A stretch of 64,000 bases of DNA from positions 180,902 through 244,901 of the forward strand of contig CAVWBB010000018.1 of assembly GCA_963753115.1 (NCBI GenBank). Direction: 5' to 3'. The stretch is from Bog-473 sp963753115 (GTDB lineage Bacteria; Actinomycetota; Acidimicrobiia; Acidimicrobiales; RAAP-2). The notes beneath the pieces are model-generated. The model was not told the DNA's origin, did not search any database, and saw nothing but the letters and a program-made list of their open reading frames with translations. Position numbers and translations under genes: made by a program. Each line of letters begins with the position of its first letter. Within the stretch, counting starts at the first letter, position 1. Shown here one piece after another: positions 17,963-25,956 of this stretch.

Positions 17963-18339
17963 CCAACGCAACCGAGCGCGCGCCACGCATGCTCCGCCAG
18001 CCCGCTGACGCGCCTCCCCCGCTCGGGCACGTCGGCTCCGGCGACGCCGTGGCTTCTTTCCGGCGCGTCCGCTCGGAGCGGAATGCGGGGGCGATGCGGT
18101 CGTTCCGTGGCTGGGCTGGACGGGTCTCAGGCCGATCGGACCGCCGCCTCCTGCTCGCGGTGGCAACAGCAACGGATGCCGTGGCGACCCACTGTGACCT
18201 TCTCGTCGACCGTCTCAATGCCCAGGAAGCCGTGACCGCCGACGTGGGCAGCACGTTCGGTGAGGAGATCGCGCTGCTCCGCGCGGAGGTCGCGTCTCTG
18301 CAGCGCAGCCTGGCGACCCTGCGGGACACCGCACCGTGA
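17935..18339 (+). CDS. Small coiled-coil protein in glycosyltransferase cluster, unknown function
   Basis: Of 134 residues from ATG 17935, there is no recognised domain. The middle is basic (RSFRGWAGRVSGRSDRR), and the C-terminal 40 residues form a heptad-like helix (EEIALLRAEVASLQRSLATL). The start lies inside the end of the glycosyltransferase gene and its stop overlaps the next gene by four bases (GTGA), so it is translated with its neighbours. Similar short coiled-coil tails occur on glycan methyl- and glycosyltransferases; a scaffold role is a guess. Confidence 0.65.
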   Translation: MVRDPQDAIANATERAPRMLRQPADAPPPLGHVGSGDAVASFRRVRSERNAGAMRSFRGWAGRVSGRSDRRLLLAVATATDAVATHCDLLVDRLNAQEAVTADVGSTFGEEIALLRAEVASLQRSLATLRDTAP

Positions 18340-19298
18340 ACCCACCAGTGGCCGCCGTGTTCGGCTGCCACTGGCTCGACCGTCGGAGCGAGCTGGCCTT
18401 CGTGACCCGGTCGATCGCCGGAGCAGCGAGTCGGTGCGGACCGGTCGCCGTCGTGGTACCGGGGAACCCTGGGCAGAGCGTGGCCGACGGTGCATTCGAT
18501 CTCCACGGTGTCGGGCGCGTCGGAGCCTTGCGATGGCCTGACGACCTGTCGACCGACACGGTGGTGCTCGTGGACGAGCTGACGCCCGAAGTCGCCACTC
18601 TTCTCACCCGGGTGGAGCCCGCATCCGTGCTGTTCCTCTCGGCCGGAATCGATGCCCCCCATGCAGCCTGGCGCCGGCTGCAGCTGGTGGGTAGTGACGA
18701 TCCCATCGGAGTGCACGTCCCGGTGAACCGGCTTGCCGAACAGCACCGGCACCACGGATTCGGATTCACCAATTACCTACTTGTGCTGAGCGACGGCACC
18801 GGTGAGCAGGCAGAGCCCCCTTCGGCCGCCGCCTGGTTGAGCGCCGCCTTCAGCGATGCCGATGTCGTGGTCGTCGAGAATGCGGTGGCGTCAGCCTGGA
18901 GAGGGCGCGCCCTCCGCGGCAAGGTCTCGGTCGACACGCGGATGGACCTGTGGCGACTGCTCGCCCACGCCAACGTCTGCATCGATCTCGCGCCCGGAGT
19001 GCACATCGCTCGCGAGTGCGTGGAGTCGATGCGCTTCGGGACGCCGATCATCGTTCCGGAGAGCTCTGGGCCGGCTGCGCTCCACGCCAGGGCGTCAGGC
19101 GGAGCGACCTTCGCGGACACCTGGGAGCTGCTGGCAGGCGTCGCCGCGTTCCAGAGCGAGGCGCACAGGGCAGAGGCGGGCCGTTCCGCCCGGCACTACG
19201 GCGATGCGCACTACGGGGATCCGGCGGCGCTCGTTCGCCGAGTCGAAGCCATCCTGGGACGGAAGAGTTCAGGTCCACCCCCCAGCGCCTCTCACTAA
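18336..19298 (+). CDS. Putative glycosyltransferase-like protein (GT-B C-terminal half)
   Basis: 320 residues. No clear N-terminal motif, but the second half has the GT4-like pattern: DLWRLLAHANVCIDLAPGVH, ARECVESMRFGTPIIVPESS and a closing GDAHYGDPAALVRRVEAIL, which corresponds to the sugar-nucleotide-binding E-x7-E region of GT-B enzymes, although the first glutamate match is weak. GTG 18336 overlaps the preceding stop. It probably transfers a sugar in the same glycan pathway; confidence in fold is greater than in activity. Confidence 0.65.
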   Translation: MNPPVAAVFGCHWLDRRSELAFVTRSIAGAASRCGPVAVVVPGNPGQSVADGAFDLHGVGRVGALRWPDDLSTDTVVLVDELTPEVATLLTRVEPASVLFLSAGIDAPHAAWRRLQLVGSDDPIGVHVPVNRLAEQHRHHGFGFTNYLLVLSDGTGEQAEPPSAAAWLSAAFSDADVVVVENAVASAWRGRALRGKVSVDTRMDLWRLLAHANVCIDLAPGVHIARECVESMRFGTPIIVPESSGPAALHARASGGATFADTWELLAGVAAFQSEAHRAEAGRSARHYGDAHYGDPAALVRRVEAILGRKSSGPPPSASH

Positions 19299-19430
19299 GA
19301 TGACCGCGCTGGGGGGTGGACCCCGAACGTGTGCGAATCGTGAGGACTTGCGAAGAGAGATGACCAGGTCAGACCTGTATTCCCTGTCTCCCGGCACCCG
19401 GGCGAGACGCGCGGGCGCACAGCGAGTTTC

Positions 19431-20637
19431 GTGAGCTCCGACCCCGGATCGCCGATTGGGGAGATGGCCGCGGCTCCAACAGTCGTGGAACTCCTCCACC
19501 TCGAGCCCTCATCGCTCTTGGGACCTCCCTCCCACCGGTTCTCGCCCCTGGTGTCATGGCTCGTCGCCACGGCACGCCCGATGGTCACCGTGGAGCTCAG
19601 CCCAGGCGACAAGCCGTCCCTCCTGGCGACCTGCGGGGCGGTCATGCGGGCCGATGCGGGTGCGACCTGCGCAGCAGTGCTGCTTGCCCCTGCGACCGAC
19701 GCAGACCGGGAACGAATTCAAGCGCATGGTGGCCGAACTGTCCGGGCCATTCGGCGACGTGCTGCACGGCTACGACAACGAACAGGACGCCCTCTCGGCA
19801 TTGGCTGGCGGGAAGGTCGGCCTCCTGCACGTCGCCATGCTCCATTCCCAGGAGATGGCGCTGCCGGACTTGGGAGCCTGGGTGGACACCTTGGCACCGG
19901 GTGCCGTCATCGCCGTCACGACGACGGCGTCCGACGTGTCTTCTGACTACGTCAAGGCGAAGCGGCATCTCACCGACACCTTCCCGGCGGTGTCGATCGC
20001 ACTCGGATTGACGACGGAGGCAGTCGTCGCGCAGTGCCCGGTCGACGGCGTCACCCCGATCGTGGACATACTGCGGCGGGCCCCGTTCGCGGTGGGCGCC
20101 TTTCTGGCGCTGTCAGGCGAGCAGATCGAACTGCACCACCTGCTCCAAGACGAGCCCGAACCCTCGCCGGCGGCGCGTGCTCTCATCGGCCGGGTCATCG
20201 ATCAACATCACGTCGAGCGCGACGCATTCCTCTCTGTACTGCGGGTCTACAAAGAGGAGACGGTGCGCCTCACGAACGAGGTCGCGCAGACGAGGAGTGA
20301 GCTCTCCGGTCAGATCGAGGCGGCGCGCCTCGAGCGCGAACAATTGGTCGGGGAATTCCTCGATCGCGTCGATCATCTCGCGTCCAAGCTCTCGACGTCT
20401 TCCTCGCGCTACGAAGCTGAGCTGGCGAAGAAGGACGTGTTGATTGCGGACGCAGAACAACGCGTCGAGGTCTATGCCGGTTTGGCCGCCGACGCGCAGA
20501 GTGTGGTCGACGACATCCGCCGGTCATCGTCCTGGCGGGCCACTGCACCGATTCGGCTGCTCTCCCGGATGCTCGCCCGAAGGGCCGTGTCGACACCCGT
20601 GCAGCCCGAAGAGCCCGGACGGCGCATTGGTCACTGA
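19431..20637 (+). pseudogene. Methyltransferase-like protein with C-terminal coiled coil, one frameshift
   Basis: The N-terminal part is read in one frame from GTG 19431 (TVVELLHLEPSSLLGPPSHR to VLLAPATDADRE). The rest is read from about 19712 in the next frame (NEFKRMVAELSGPFGDVLHG, then GLLHVAMLHSQEMALPDLGA and LAPGAVIAVTT). Together they match glycan-cluster proteins with a degenerate SAM-methyltransferase fold followed by a helical region (SELSGQIEAARLEREQLVGE) and the tail SSSWRATAPIRLLSRMLARR. A single base lost or gained near 19708-19718 explains the break. Whether the organism makes a product depends on whether this indel is real. Confidence 0.68.
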
Positions 20638-22609
20638 GTACGATCCCTTCGCCCACAACGTCTCGGTCATCGTCCTCAACTTCAACCAGGCGGGGACCAC
20701 AGTCGAATGCCTCGATGCGCTGGCGGCGGCGTCCAGCGAGTTGATTCGAGAGGTCATTGTGGTGGACAACGGCTCCGATCCCGAGGAGCTCTCCATCCTG
20801 CACCAGCGCCGCACACAGGGCGACTTCGTGCTCGTGGAAGTCGGGCTCAACCGGTTCTTCGGCGAAGGGAACAACATCGGGGTCGACTTCGCACACGGTG
20901 ACTACATCGTCTTCCTCAACAACGATGCCTTCGTGCAGCCCGGGTGGATCGAGGCGCTCAGCTCGACGATGCGGAGCGATCCCCTCGTCGCCGCAGTCGG
21001 GCCGATGTTCCTCTATCCCGACGGCCGTGTGCAGGAAGTCGGCGGTGTCATCGTTCCCACCGGCGACGCGGTGCAGATCGGCAAGGGCGCGGTGTGGGGC
21101 CCGGATCATTACGACACGCCGTGCCTCGTCGACTACTGCTCCGCCGCCTGCATCATGATGCGGCGGTCCGACTTCCTCAAGGTCGGAGGATTCGGCCTGG
21201 AATGGGAACCCGCCTACTACGAGGACACCGATCTGTGCCTGAAGCTGTGGACGCAGTGCGGGAAGGTCATGGTCAACCCGATTGCCCGGGTCGTGCACAT
21301 CGAGAGCAAGACGACGTCCGACAGCCGGCTGCGGCTGCATGACATCTCTGAAATCAACCGGGCCAGGTTTGTCAAGAAGTGGGGATCATGGCTCGAAGCG
21401 CGGTGGACCTCACACCTCGCCACCATGGCTCCGGCGCCGCGCGAAGAGGTCGCGGAAATCGGAGCCGCCGCCCTTGATCTTCGCCTCCCCGCCCGGACGC
21501 TTCCGGACTCGCAGTTCGTCCTGTACTCGCCGTACCAGCTCGTCCCCGGCGGCGGCGAACGCATGCTCTTCGAATTGGCCTCGGTCATGTCCGCACTCGT
21601 CGGCCCGCAGAACGTCGTCTTCGCCTCTCGCTACCGGTACAGCTCCACCCGGATCCGACAAATTGAGGCGACGTTCGGATTCGACAATGTGATCGGCACC
21701 CAACTCCCGTGGGAAGCGGTCGAGCCGGACAACGTCCGCCTCGCCGCTGTCGTCGGCAACTCGATCGTGCCCCCGATCGAAGCCTTCGGCAAGCGCAGCG
21801 TGTACCACATTCAGTTTCCGTTCTGGATCCCCGACCAGGAGGTGGAGGAGTACGGTTGGATGCTCGCCGGCTACGACGAGATCTGGGTCTACTCGGAATT
21901 CGTGCGCCGCAACGTGAACGGGCTGATCCGCCACTATGGGTTGGACGCACCGCCCATCCGGCTCATCCCACCGCATGCCACCTGGGTCGGCGCGACCGCG
22001 GGCCTCCCCTGGCCGGAACGCCGCACGGTTCTGACCGTCGGGCGGTTCTTCAGGGGCGGACACAACAAGCGCCAGGACGTCGTCATCGAAGCTTTCCGCA
22101 AAATGCAAGAGGCTGGCGTCGAGGGGATGGAATTGGCCCTGGCCGGCGCCATCCATCCCAGCCCGGAAGGCAGGAGCTGGCTGCACGAATTGCAGGACAT
22201 GGCCCAGGGCCTCGACTGCACCTTCTATCCCAATATCGGGCGAGCCGACCTCGCCGCACTCTACGAACGCTCGGCCGTTCTGCTCCATGCCGCCGGATTC
22301 GGCGTCGACGCAGACCAATTCCCCGAGAGACTCGAGCATTTCGGCATCACGCCCATTGAGGCCGCGAGCTTCGGCTGTATCCCGGTCGTCTACGGCCAGG
22401 GTGGCCCGCGCGACGTCGTCCGCACGCTGGGCAGCGACACGACGTTCGAGACCGTCGACGAATGTGCCCAGCTGGTGACACGCCTCCTTGAGGATCCCGA
22501 TGGTTCGACCCGGCTGAGCGCGCACCTGCGGAGGAGCAGCCAAGCCTTCTCGGCGCAGGCGTACGCCGACGGCGTCAGCGCATCACTGCGCGACCTCGGC
22601 GTCCTCTAA
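20627..22609 (+). CDS. Bifunctional glycosyltransferase, GT2 plus GT4 domains
   Basis: About 660 residues from TTG 20627, which lies within the last codons of the preceding gene. The N-terminal GT2 domain has VSVIVLNFNQAGTTVECLDA, VVDNGSDPEELS and metal motif FLNNDAFVQPGW. Residues about 300 onward form a GT-B domain: YSPYQLVPGGGERMLFELAS, VLTVGRFFRGGHNKRQDVV and the donor-binding ERLEHFGITPIEAASFG. Two active sites in one chain suggest addition of two sugars in sequence. It ends convergently with ppx, the stops overlapping by four bases. Confidence 0.88.
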   Translation: MVTEYDPFAHNVSVIVLNFNQAGTTVECLDALAAASSELIREVIVVDNGSDPEELSILHQRRTQGDFVLVEVGLNRFFGEGNNIGVDFAHGDYIVFLNNDAFVQPGWIEALSSTMRSDPLVAAVGPMFLYPDGRVQEVGGVIVPTGDAVQIGKGAVWGPDHYDTPCLVDYCSAACIMMRRSDFLKVGGFGLEWEPAYYEDTDLCLKLWTQCGKVMVNPIARVVHIESKTTSDSRLRLHDISEINRARFVKKWGSWLEARWTSHLATMAPAPREEVAEIGAAALDLRLPARTLPDSQFVLYSPYQLVPGGGERMLFELASVMSALVGPQNVVFASRYRYSSTRIRQIEATFGFDNVIGTQLPWEAVEPDNVRLAAVVGNSIVPPIEAFGKRSVYHIQFPFWIPDQEVEEYGWMLAGYDEIWVYSEFVRRNVNGLIRHYGLDAPPIRLIPPHATWVGATAGLPWPERRTVLTVGRFFRGGHNKRQDVVIEAFRKMQEAGVEGMELALAGAIHPSPEGRSWLHELQDMAQGLDCTFYPNIGRADLAALYERSAVLLHAAGFGVDADQFPERLEHFGITPIEAASFGCIPVVYGQGGPRDVVRTLGSDTTFETVDECAQLVTRLLEDPDGSTRLSAHLRRSSQAFSAQAYADGVSASLRDLGVL

Positions 22610-23547
22610 CGCGACGACCCCGGCCCCCGGAGGGAGCCGATGAGGCCATCGAGGATGTCCGCCTCCGAGACGATGCACGCCTGCAGGCCGAAGCGGCTCA
22701 TCACCTGCTGGAGTACCAGCGCGCCGCCGAAGATCACGTCCTGGCGCCCGGCGGGCAGGCCGGGTCGCTGTGCCCGCTCCACCACGCGTTCTGGACCCAG
22801 CACGTCGCACCACCGCTTGACGGCCTCGGCCGTGAGTCGCGCGTGGTGGATACGCTGCCGGTCGTAGTCGACCAAGCCCAACTCAAGGCTGGCCAACGTG
22901 GAGACCGTGCCGGCCAAGCCGACGAGCCGAGCCGCCGGACCGAGATCGGCCAAGGACGGAATTGCCTCCTGGGCGTGGTCCAGCTCGGCCCCAATCGCCT
23001 GCAGCGCCCCCGTCACTTCATCGGATGTCGGCGGGTCGGTGCGCAGGAACCGCTCGGTGAGCCGCACGCAACCGATGTCGAGCGACACGGAGAGGATCTC
23101 GCCGCCAGACTTCGTGACGAGCTCCGTCGATCCCCCTCCGATGTCGAGGACGACCACCTCTCCTGGCCCGGCGGGCAGGTCTCCGGTCGCCCCGGCGAAG
23201 GAGAGCCGCCCCTCCTCGTCCCCCGAGAGCAGTTCTGCCGGCGCACCGATGATGTCCGCCGCGGGGAGCAAGAAGTCCTCGCCGTTGGACGCGTCACGAA
23301 CCGCCGAGGTGGCAACGAGGCGCGCCCGGACCACTCCCTCGGAGTCCATGATCGTCCGGTAGGCGCGCAACGCGGCGAACGTCCGCTCCATGGCGTCGGG
23401 CCGTAGCCGGTGGGTTGCGTCGACACCCTCGCCGAGGCGGGTGATCGTCATCTCGCGGGCACGCACGTCGCCCGAAGGTCCGACGACGAGGAGGCGCGTC
23501 GAGTTCGTGCCGCAGTCGATCGCCGCGAGCGCTCGGGCGTCAGTCAT
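22606..23547 (-). CDS. ppx: Ppx/GppA phosphatase (exopolyphosphatase)
   Basis: Hydrolyses polyphosphate ends and/or pppGpp. ASKHA-fold motifs are AAIDCGTNSTRLLVV at residue 7 and VVVLDIGGGSTELVTK near residue 125; VRLTERFLRTDPP and GLAGTVSTLASLELGL follow. At 313 residues it is the short two-domain actinobacterial form (as mycobacterial Ppx2/Rv1026). I chose ATG 23547; the upstream in-frame extension is unrelated. It is the last gene of the string mfd to ppx, as in M. tuberculosis. Confidence 0.92.
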   Translation of the reverse strand: MTDARALAAIDCGTNSTRLLVVGPSGDVRAREMTITRLGEGVDATHRLRPDAMERTFAALRAYRTIMDSEGVVRARLVATSAVRDASNGEDFLLPAADIIGAPAELLSGDEEGRLSFAGATGDLPAGPGEVVVLDIGGGSTELVTKSGGEILSVSLDIGCVRLTERFLRTDPPTSDEVTGALQAIGAELDHAQEAIPSLADLGPAARLVGLAGTVSTLASLELGLVDYDRQRIHHARLTAEAVKRWCDVLGPERVVERAQRPGLPAGRQDVIFGGALVLQQVMSRFGLQACIVSEADILDGLIGSLRGPGSSR

Positions 23548-23576
23548 GGCGCCGAGTATCACAGAGCGCGCGCCGG

Positions 23577-24008
23577 TCAGGCCTCCGAGCGGGTCAGCCC
23601 GAGCCTTCCCGCCGCCCACGCCCCGACGACGTCGTCCCCGCCGGCCAGCCACCAGGCCACGTGGGCATGGAGGCATTTGACCCCCTGGCGCGTCCCGCCG
23701 ACACCGCCGCTCGGGCGCGGACCGAGTCGGTCCACCGGGATCAGCGCATCACGTTCGGCCGCGTAGCGGCGGTGGCAGTCAGCCAGAGCGGCCGCATCCA
23801 CCTGCATCTCCGCCTCCCGCACGCCTCCCGCCGCCTCCAGCCGGCCGACGAGGACCCGCACCTCGGGGTCGACGAGCCAGTACCTGGTCGGCATGGGGGT
23901 CCCGTCGCGCAGGAACGGCTCATTGGCGATGACGACCGGTTGACCGTCGTCCCGGCGGACGACGACGGTGAAGACACCGCCCGGGTCGCGGCCGAGGAGC
24001 GTCGCCAC
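23577..24008 (-). CDS. DUF501 family protein
   Basis: 143 residues; conserved actinobacterial protein of unknown function found between ppx and divIC. Family features are LLGRDPGGVFTVVVR, PFLRDGTPMPTRYWLVDPEV, and the C-terminal GVKCLHAHVAWWLAGGDD. GTG 24008 is the only usual start codon between the in-frame stop near 24055 and the conserved region. Gene position and neighbours match the mycobacterial order (Rv1025). Confidence 0.88.
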   Translation of the reverse strand: MATLLGRDPGGVFTVVVRRDDGQPVVIANEPFLRDGTPMPTRYWLVDPEVRVLVGRLEAAGGVREAEMQVDAAALADCHRRYAAERDALIPVDRLGPRPSGGVGGTRQGVKCLHAHVAWWLAGGDDVVGAWAAGRLGLTRSEA

Positions 24009-24056
24009 GGCCTCGGCATCGCCTGGCTGCGCCGCAGCTGACGCCCTCCTCGGGGG

Positions 24057-24623
24057 TCAACGCCAGAATTCGAGGGCGTGCACCACGCGCGACACGAAGC
24101 CACCCGACGACGCCGAGCCGGCGGCCGCCTTCGTGCCATCCGAGTGTGCCGGAACTGTCGTCGTTGTCGTATCCGGTGCCGTGGTCGTCGTCACCCCTCC
24201 CGGCGGGAGCTCGGGCGTCGCTGACGGTGTCACGGGCCCGTCCGACCCGGGGTCTCCGGCATAGGGCGTGCCGGTGGCCGTGGCACCCGAGGGAGGGAGG
24301 ACCTCGTAGGCCTGCTGGCCGGGGCTCACGAGCTGGTACTGCTCGCGTGCGATGCGCCCGATCTCGCCTGCATCGCTCAGGTTCTTGTTCTCCTGAGCGA
24401 GGGCCGAGTCTTGCGCGTGCAGGGCATTGAGCTCGGACTCGGCACCATGCAGATTGGATCGCTGACTGAGGAGGGAGCCAGCCGGGAACCACGCGAAGAG
24501 AACGATCGCCGAGACCACGATGGCACCGACGAAAGCCAGCCGGGCGCGCCCGAGCGAACTCATGGATCGAGGCGGCTTCTTGGCAGGGGGCCGCTGTGGC
24601 CCCTTGCGACTAGCTGGCGCCAT
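24057..24623 (-). CDS. Septum formation initiator DivIC/FtsB-like protein
   Basis: Bitopic division protein, 188 residues. A basic cytosolic N-terminus (KGPQRPPAKKPPRS) is followed by one transmembrane helix (ARLAFVGAIVVSAIVLFAWF). A leucine/alanine coiled coil (LHGAESELNALHAQDSALAQ) then leads to IGRIAREQYQLVSPGQQAYE, the DivIC signature. The final 75 residues are an unusual T/P/S-rich extracellular tail. ATG 24623 lies within the last codons of eno (14-base overlap). It would bridge FtsL/FtsQ at the septum by analogy with the family. Confidence 0.88.
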   Translation of the reverse strand: MAPASRKGPQRPPAKKPPRSMSSLGRARLAFVGAIVVSAIVLFAWFPAGSLLSQRSNLHGAESELNALHAQDSALAQENKNLSDAGEIGRIAREQYQLVSPGQQAYEVLPPSGATATGTPYAGDPGSDGPVTPSATPELPPGGVTTTTAPDTTTTTVPAHSDGTKAAAGSASSGGFVSRVVHALEFWR

Positions 24624-25908
24624 GCCGTCCTCCCGTGCCCGCCAGCGCCGCCAGACCGGGGAAGGCGGCCGACTCGCCCAAGTCCTCTTCAATCCGCAGC
24701 AGCTGGTTGTACTTCGCGACACGGTCCGAACGGGCGGGCGCGCCGGCTTTGAGCTGCCCAGCGTTGACCGCCACCACCAGATCCGCGATCGTCGTGTCCT
24801 CGGTCTCACCCGAGCGGTGCGAGATCACCGTGCTGTACGAGGCCCCCTTGGCCAGCGCGACGGTGTCGAGCGTCTCGGTCAGGGTGCCGATCTGGTTCAG
24901 CTTGACCAGAATGGAGTTGGCCACTCGCTCCCGGATGCCCCGCTCCAGGATCTCGGCGTTGGTGACGAAGATGTCGTCGCCGACGAGCTGCACCCGGCTC
25001 CCGAGCGCCTTGGTACAGGCGGCCCAACCGTCCCAATCCTCTTCGGCCATGCCGTCCTCAATCGACACGATCGGGTAGCGGTCCGCCAGGTCGACCCAGT
25101 AATCGACCAGCTCGGCTGACGACAGGGTCCGGCCCTCCCCCGCCAGGACGTACGACCCGTCGTCCCACAGCTCGCTGGTGGCGGGGTCCAGCGCCAGCGC
25201 GATCTCTTCGCCCGGCACGCGGCCCGCACGCTCAATGGCCTCGAGGAGCAGCTTGACCGCATCCTCGTTCTGCGGAAGGTCAGGGGCAAAGCCCCCCTCG
25301 TCACCCACGGCGGTCGACATGCCCCGCTCGGCCAGCATCGTCCGCAGTGCGTGGTAGGTCTCGGTGCCCCAGCGCAGCGCCTCGCTGAACGATGCGGCAC
25401 CGACGGGCATCAGCATGAATTCCTGGAAGTCGATGGAGTTGTTGGCATGGGCGCCGCCGTTCAACACGTTGAGCATGGGCACCGGCAGCTCGTGGGCGTT
25501 CGCGCCCCCGATAGAGCGGTAGAGCGGCACCTCCAGGTCGTCCGCCACCGCCTTGGCGCTGGCCAACGAGACGGCCAGGATGGCGTTGGCGCCGAGCCGA
25601 CCCTTGTCCGGCGTGCCATCGAGGTCGATCATGGCGTGGTCGACGGCACGCTGGTCGAGCGCGTCGAGCCCGCAGACGACGTCGGCGATCTCCCCGTTCA
25701 CGTTCGCCACGGCACGCAGGACGCCCTTGCCCGAGAAGCGATCGCCGCCATCACGCAATTCGACCGCCTCGCGGATGCCGGTGGACGCGCCGGAGGGCGC
25801 GATGGCACGTCCCCGTGCACCGGAATCGAGCAGCACCTCGGCCTCGACGGTCGGGTTGCCGCGGGAGTCGAGGACCTCGCGCCCGATCACGTGCTCAATG
25901 GTGCTCAC
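24610..25908 (-). CDS. eno: Enolase
   Basis: Converts 2-phosphoglycerate to phosphoenolpyruvate in glycolysis. 432 residues. EVLDSRGNPTVEAEV at the N-terminus, VPMLNVLNGGAHANNSIDFQ, the metal/catalytic region VSIEDGMAEEDWDGW, VGDDIFVTN, the catalytic lysine in LVKLNQIGTLTET, and SHRSGETEDTTIADLVV are all present. GTG 25908 follows AAGGAGAG with good spacing. It lies between mazG and divIC, the conserved actinobacterial order. Confidence 0.97.
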   Translation of the reverse strand: MSTIEHVIGREVLDSRGNPTVEAEVLLDSGARGRAIAPSGASTGIREAVELRDGGDRFSGKGVLRAVANVNGEIADVVCGLDALDQRAVDHAMIDLDGTPDKGRLGANAILAVSLASAKAVADDLEVPLYRSIGGANAHELPVPMLNVLNGGAHANNSIDFQEFMLMPVGAASFSEALRWGTETYHALRTMLAERGMSTAVGDEGGFAPDLPQNEDAVKLLLEAIERAGRVPGEEIALALDPATSELWDDGSYVLAGEGRTLSSAELVDYWVDLADRYPIVSIEDGMAEEDWDGWAACTKALGSRVQLVGDDIFVTNAEILERGIRERVANSILVKLNQIGTLTETLDTVALAKGASYSTVISHRSGETEDTTIADLVVAVNAGQLKAGAPARSDRVAKYNQLLRIEEDLGESAAFPGLAALAGTGGRHGAS

Positions 25909-25956
25909 GACATCTCTCCTTGGATGTCCCCCCTGGCGGGACATCGGGTCACAACG

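Noticed and set aside
15983..18172. 729-codon minus-strand ORF
   Set aside because: It lies antisense to the GT2 gene and aminotransferase start. Its product is Arg/Gly/Val-rich without motifs, and the plus strand carries clear GT2 signatures. It is a high-GC shadow.
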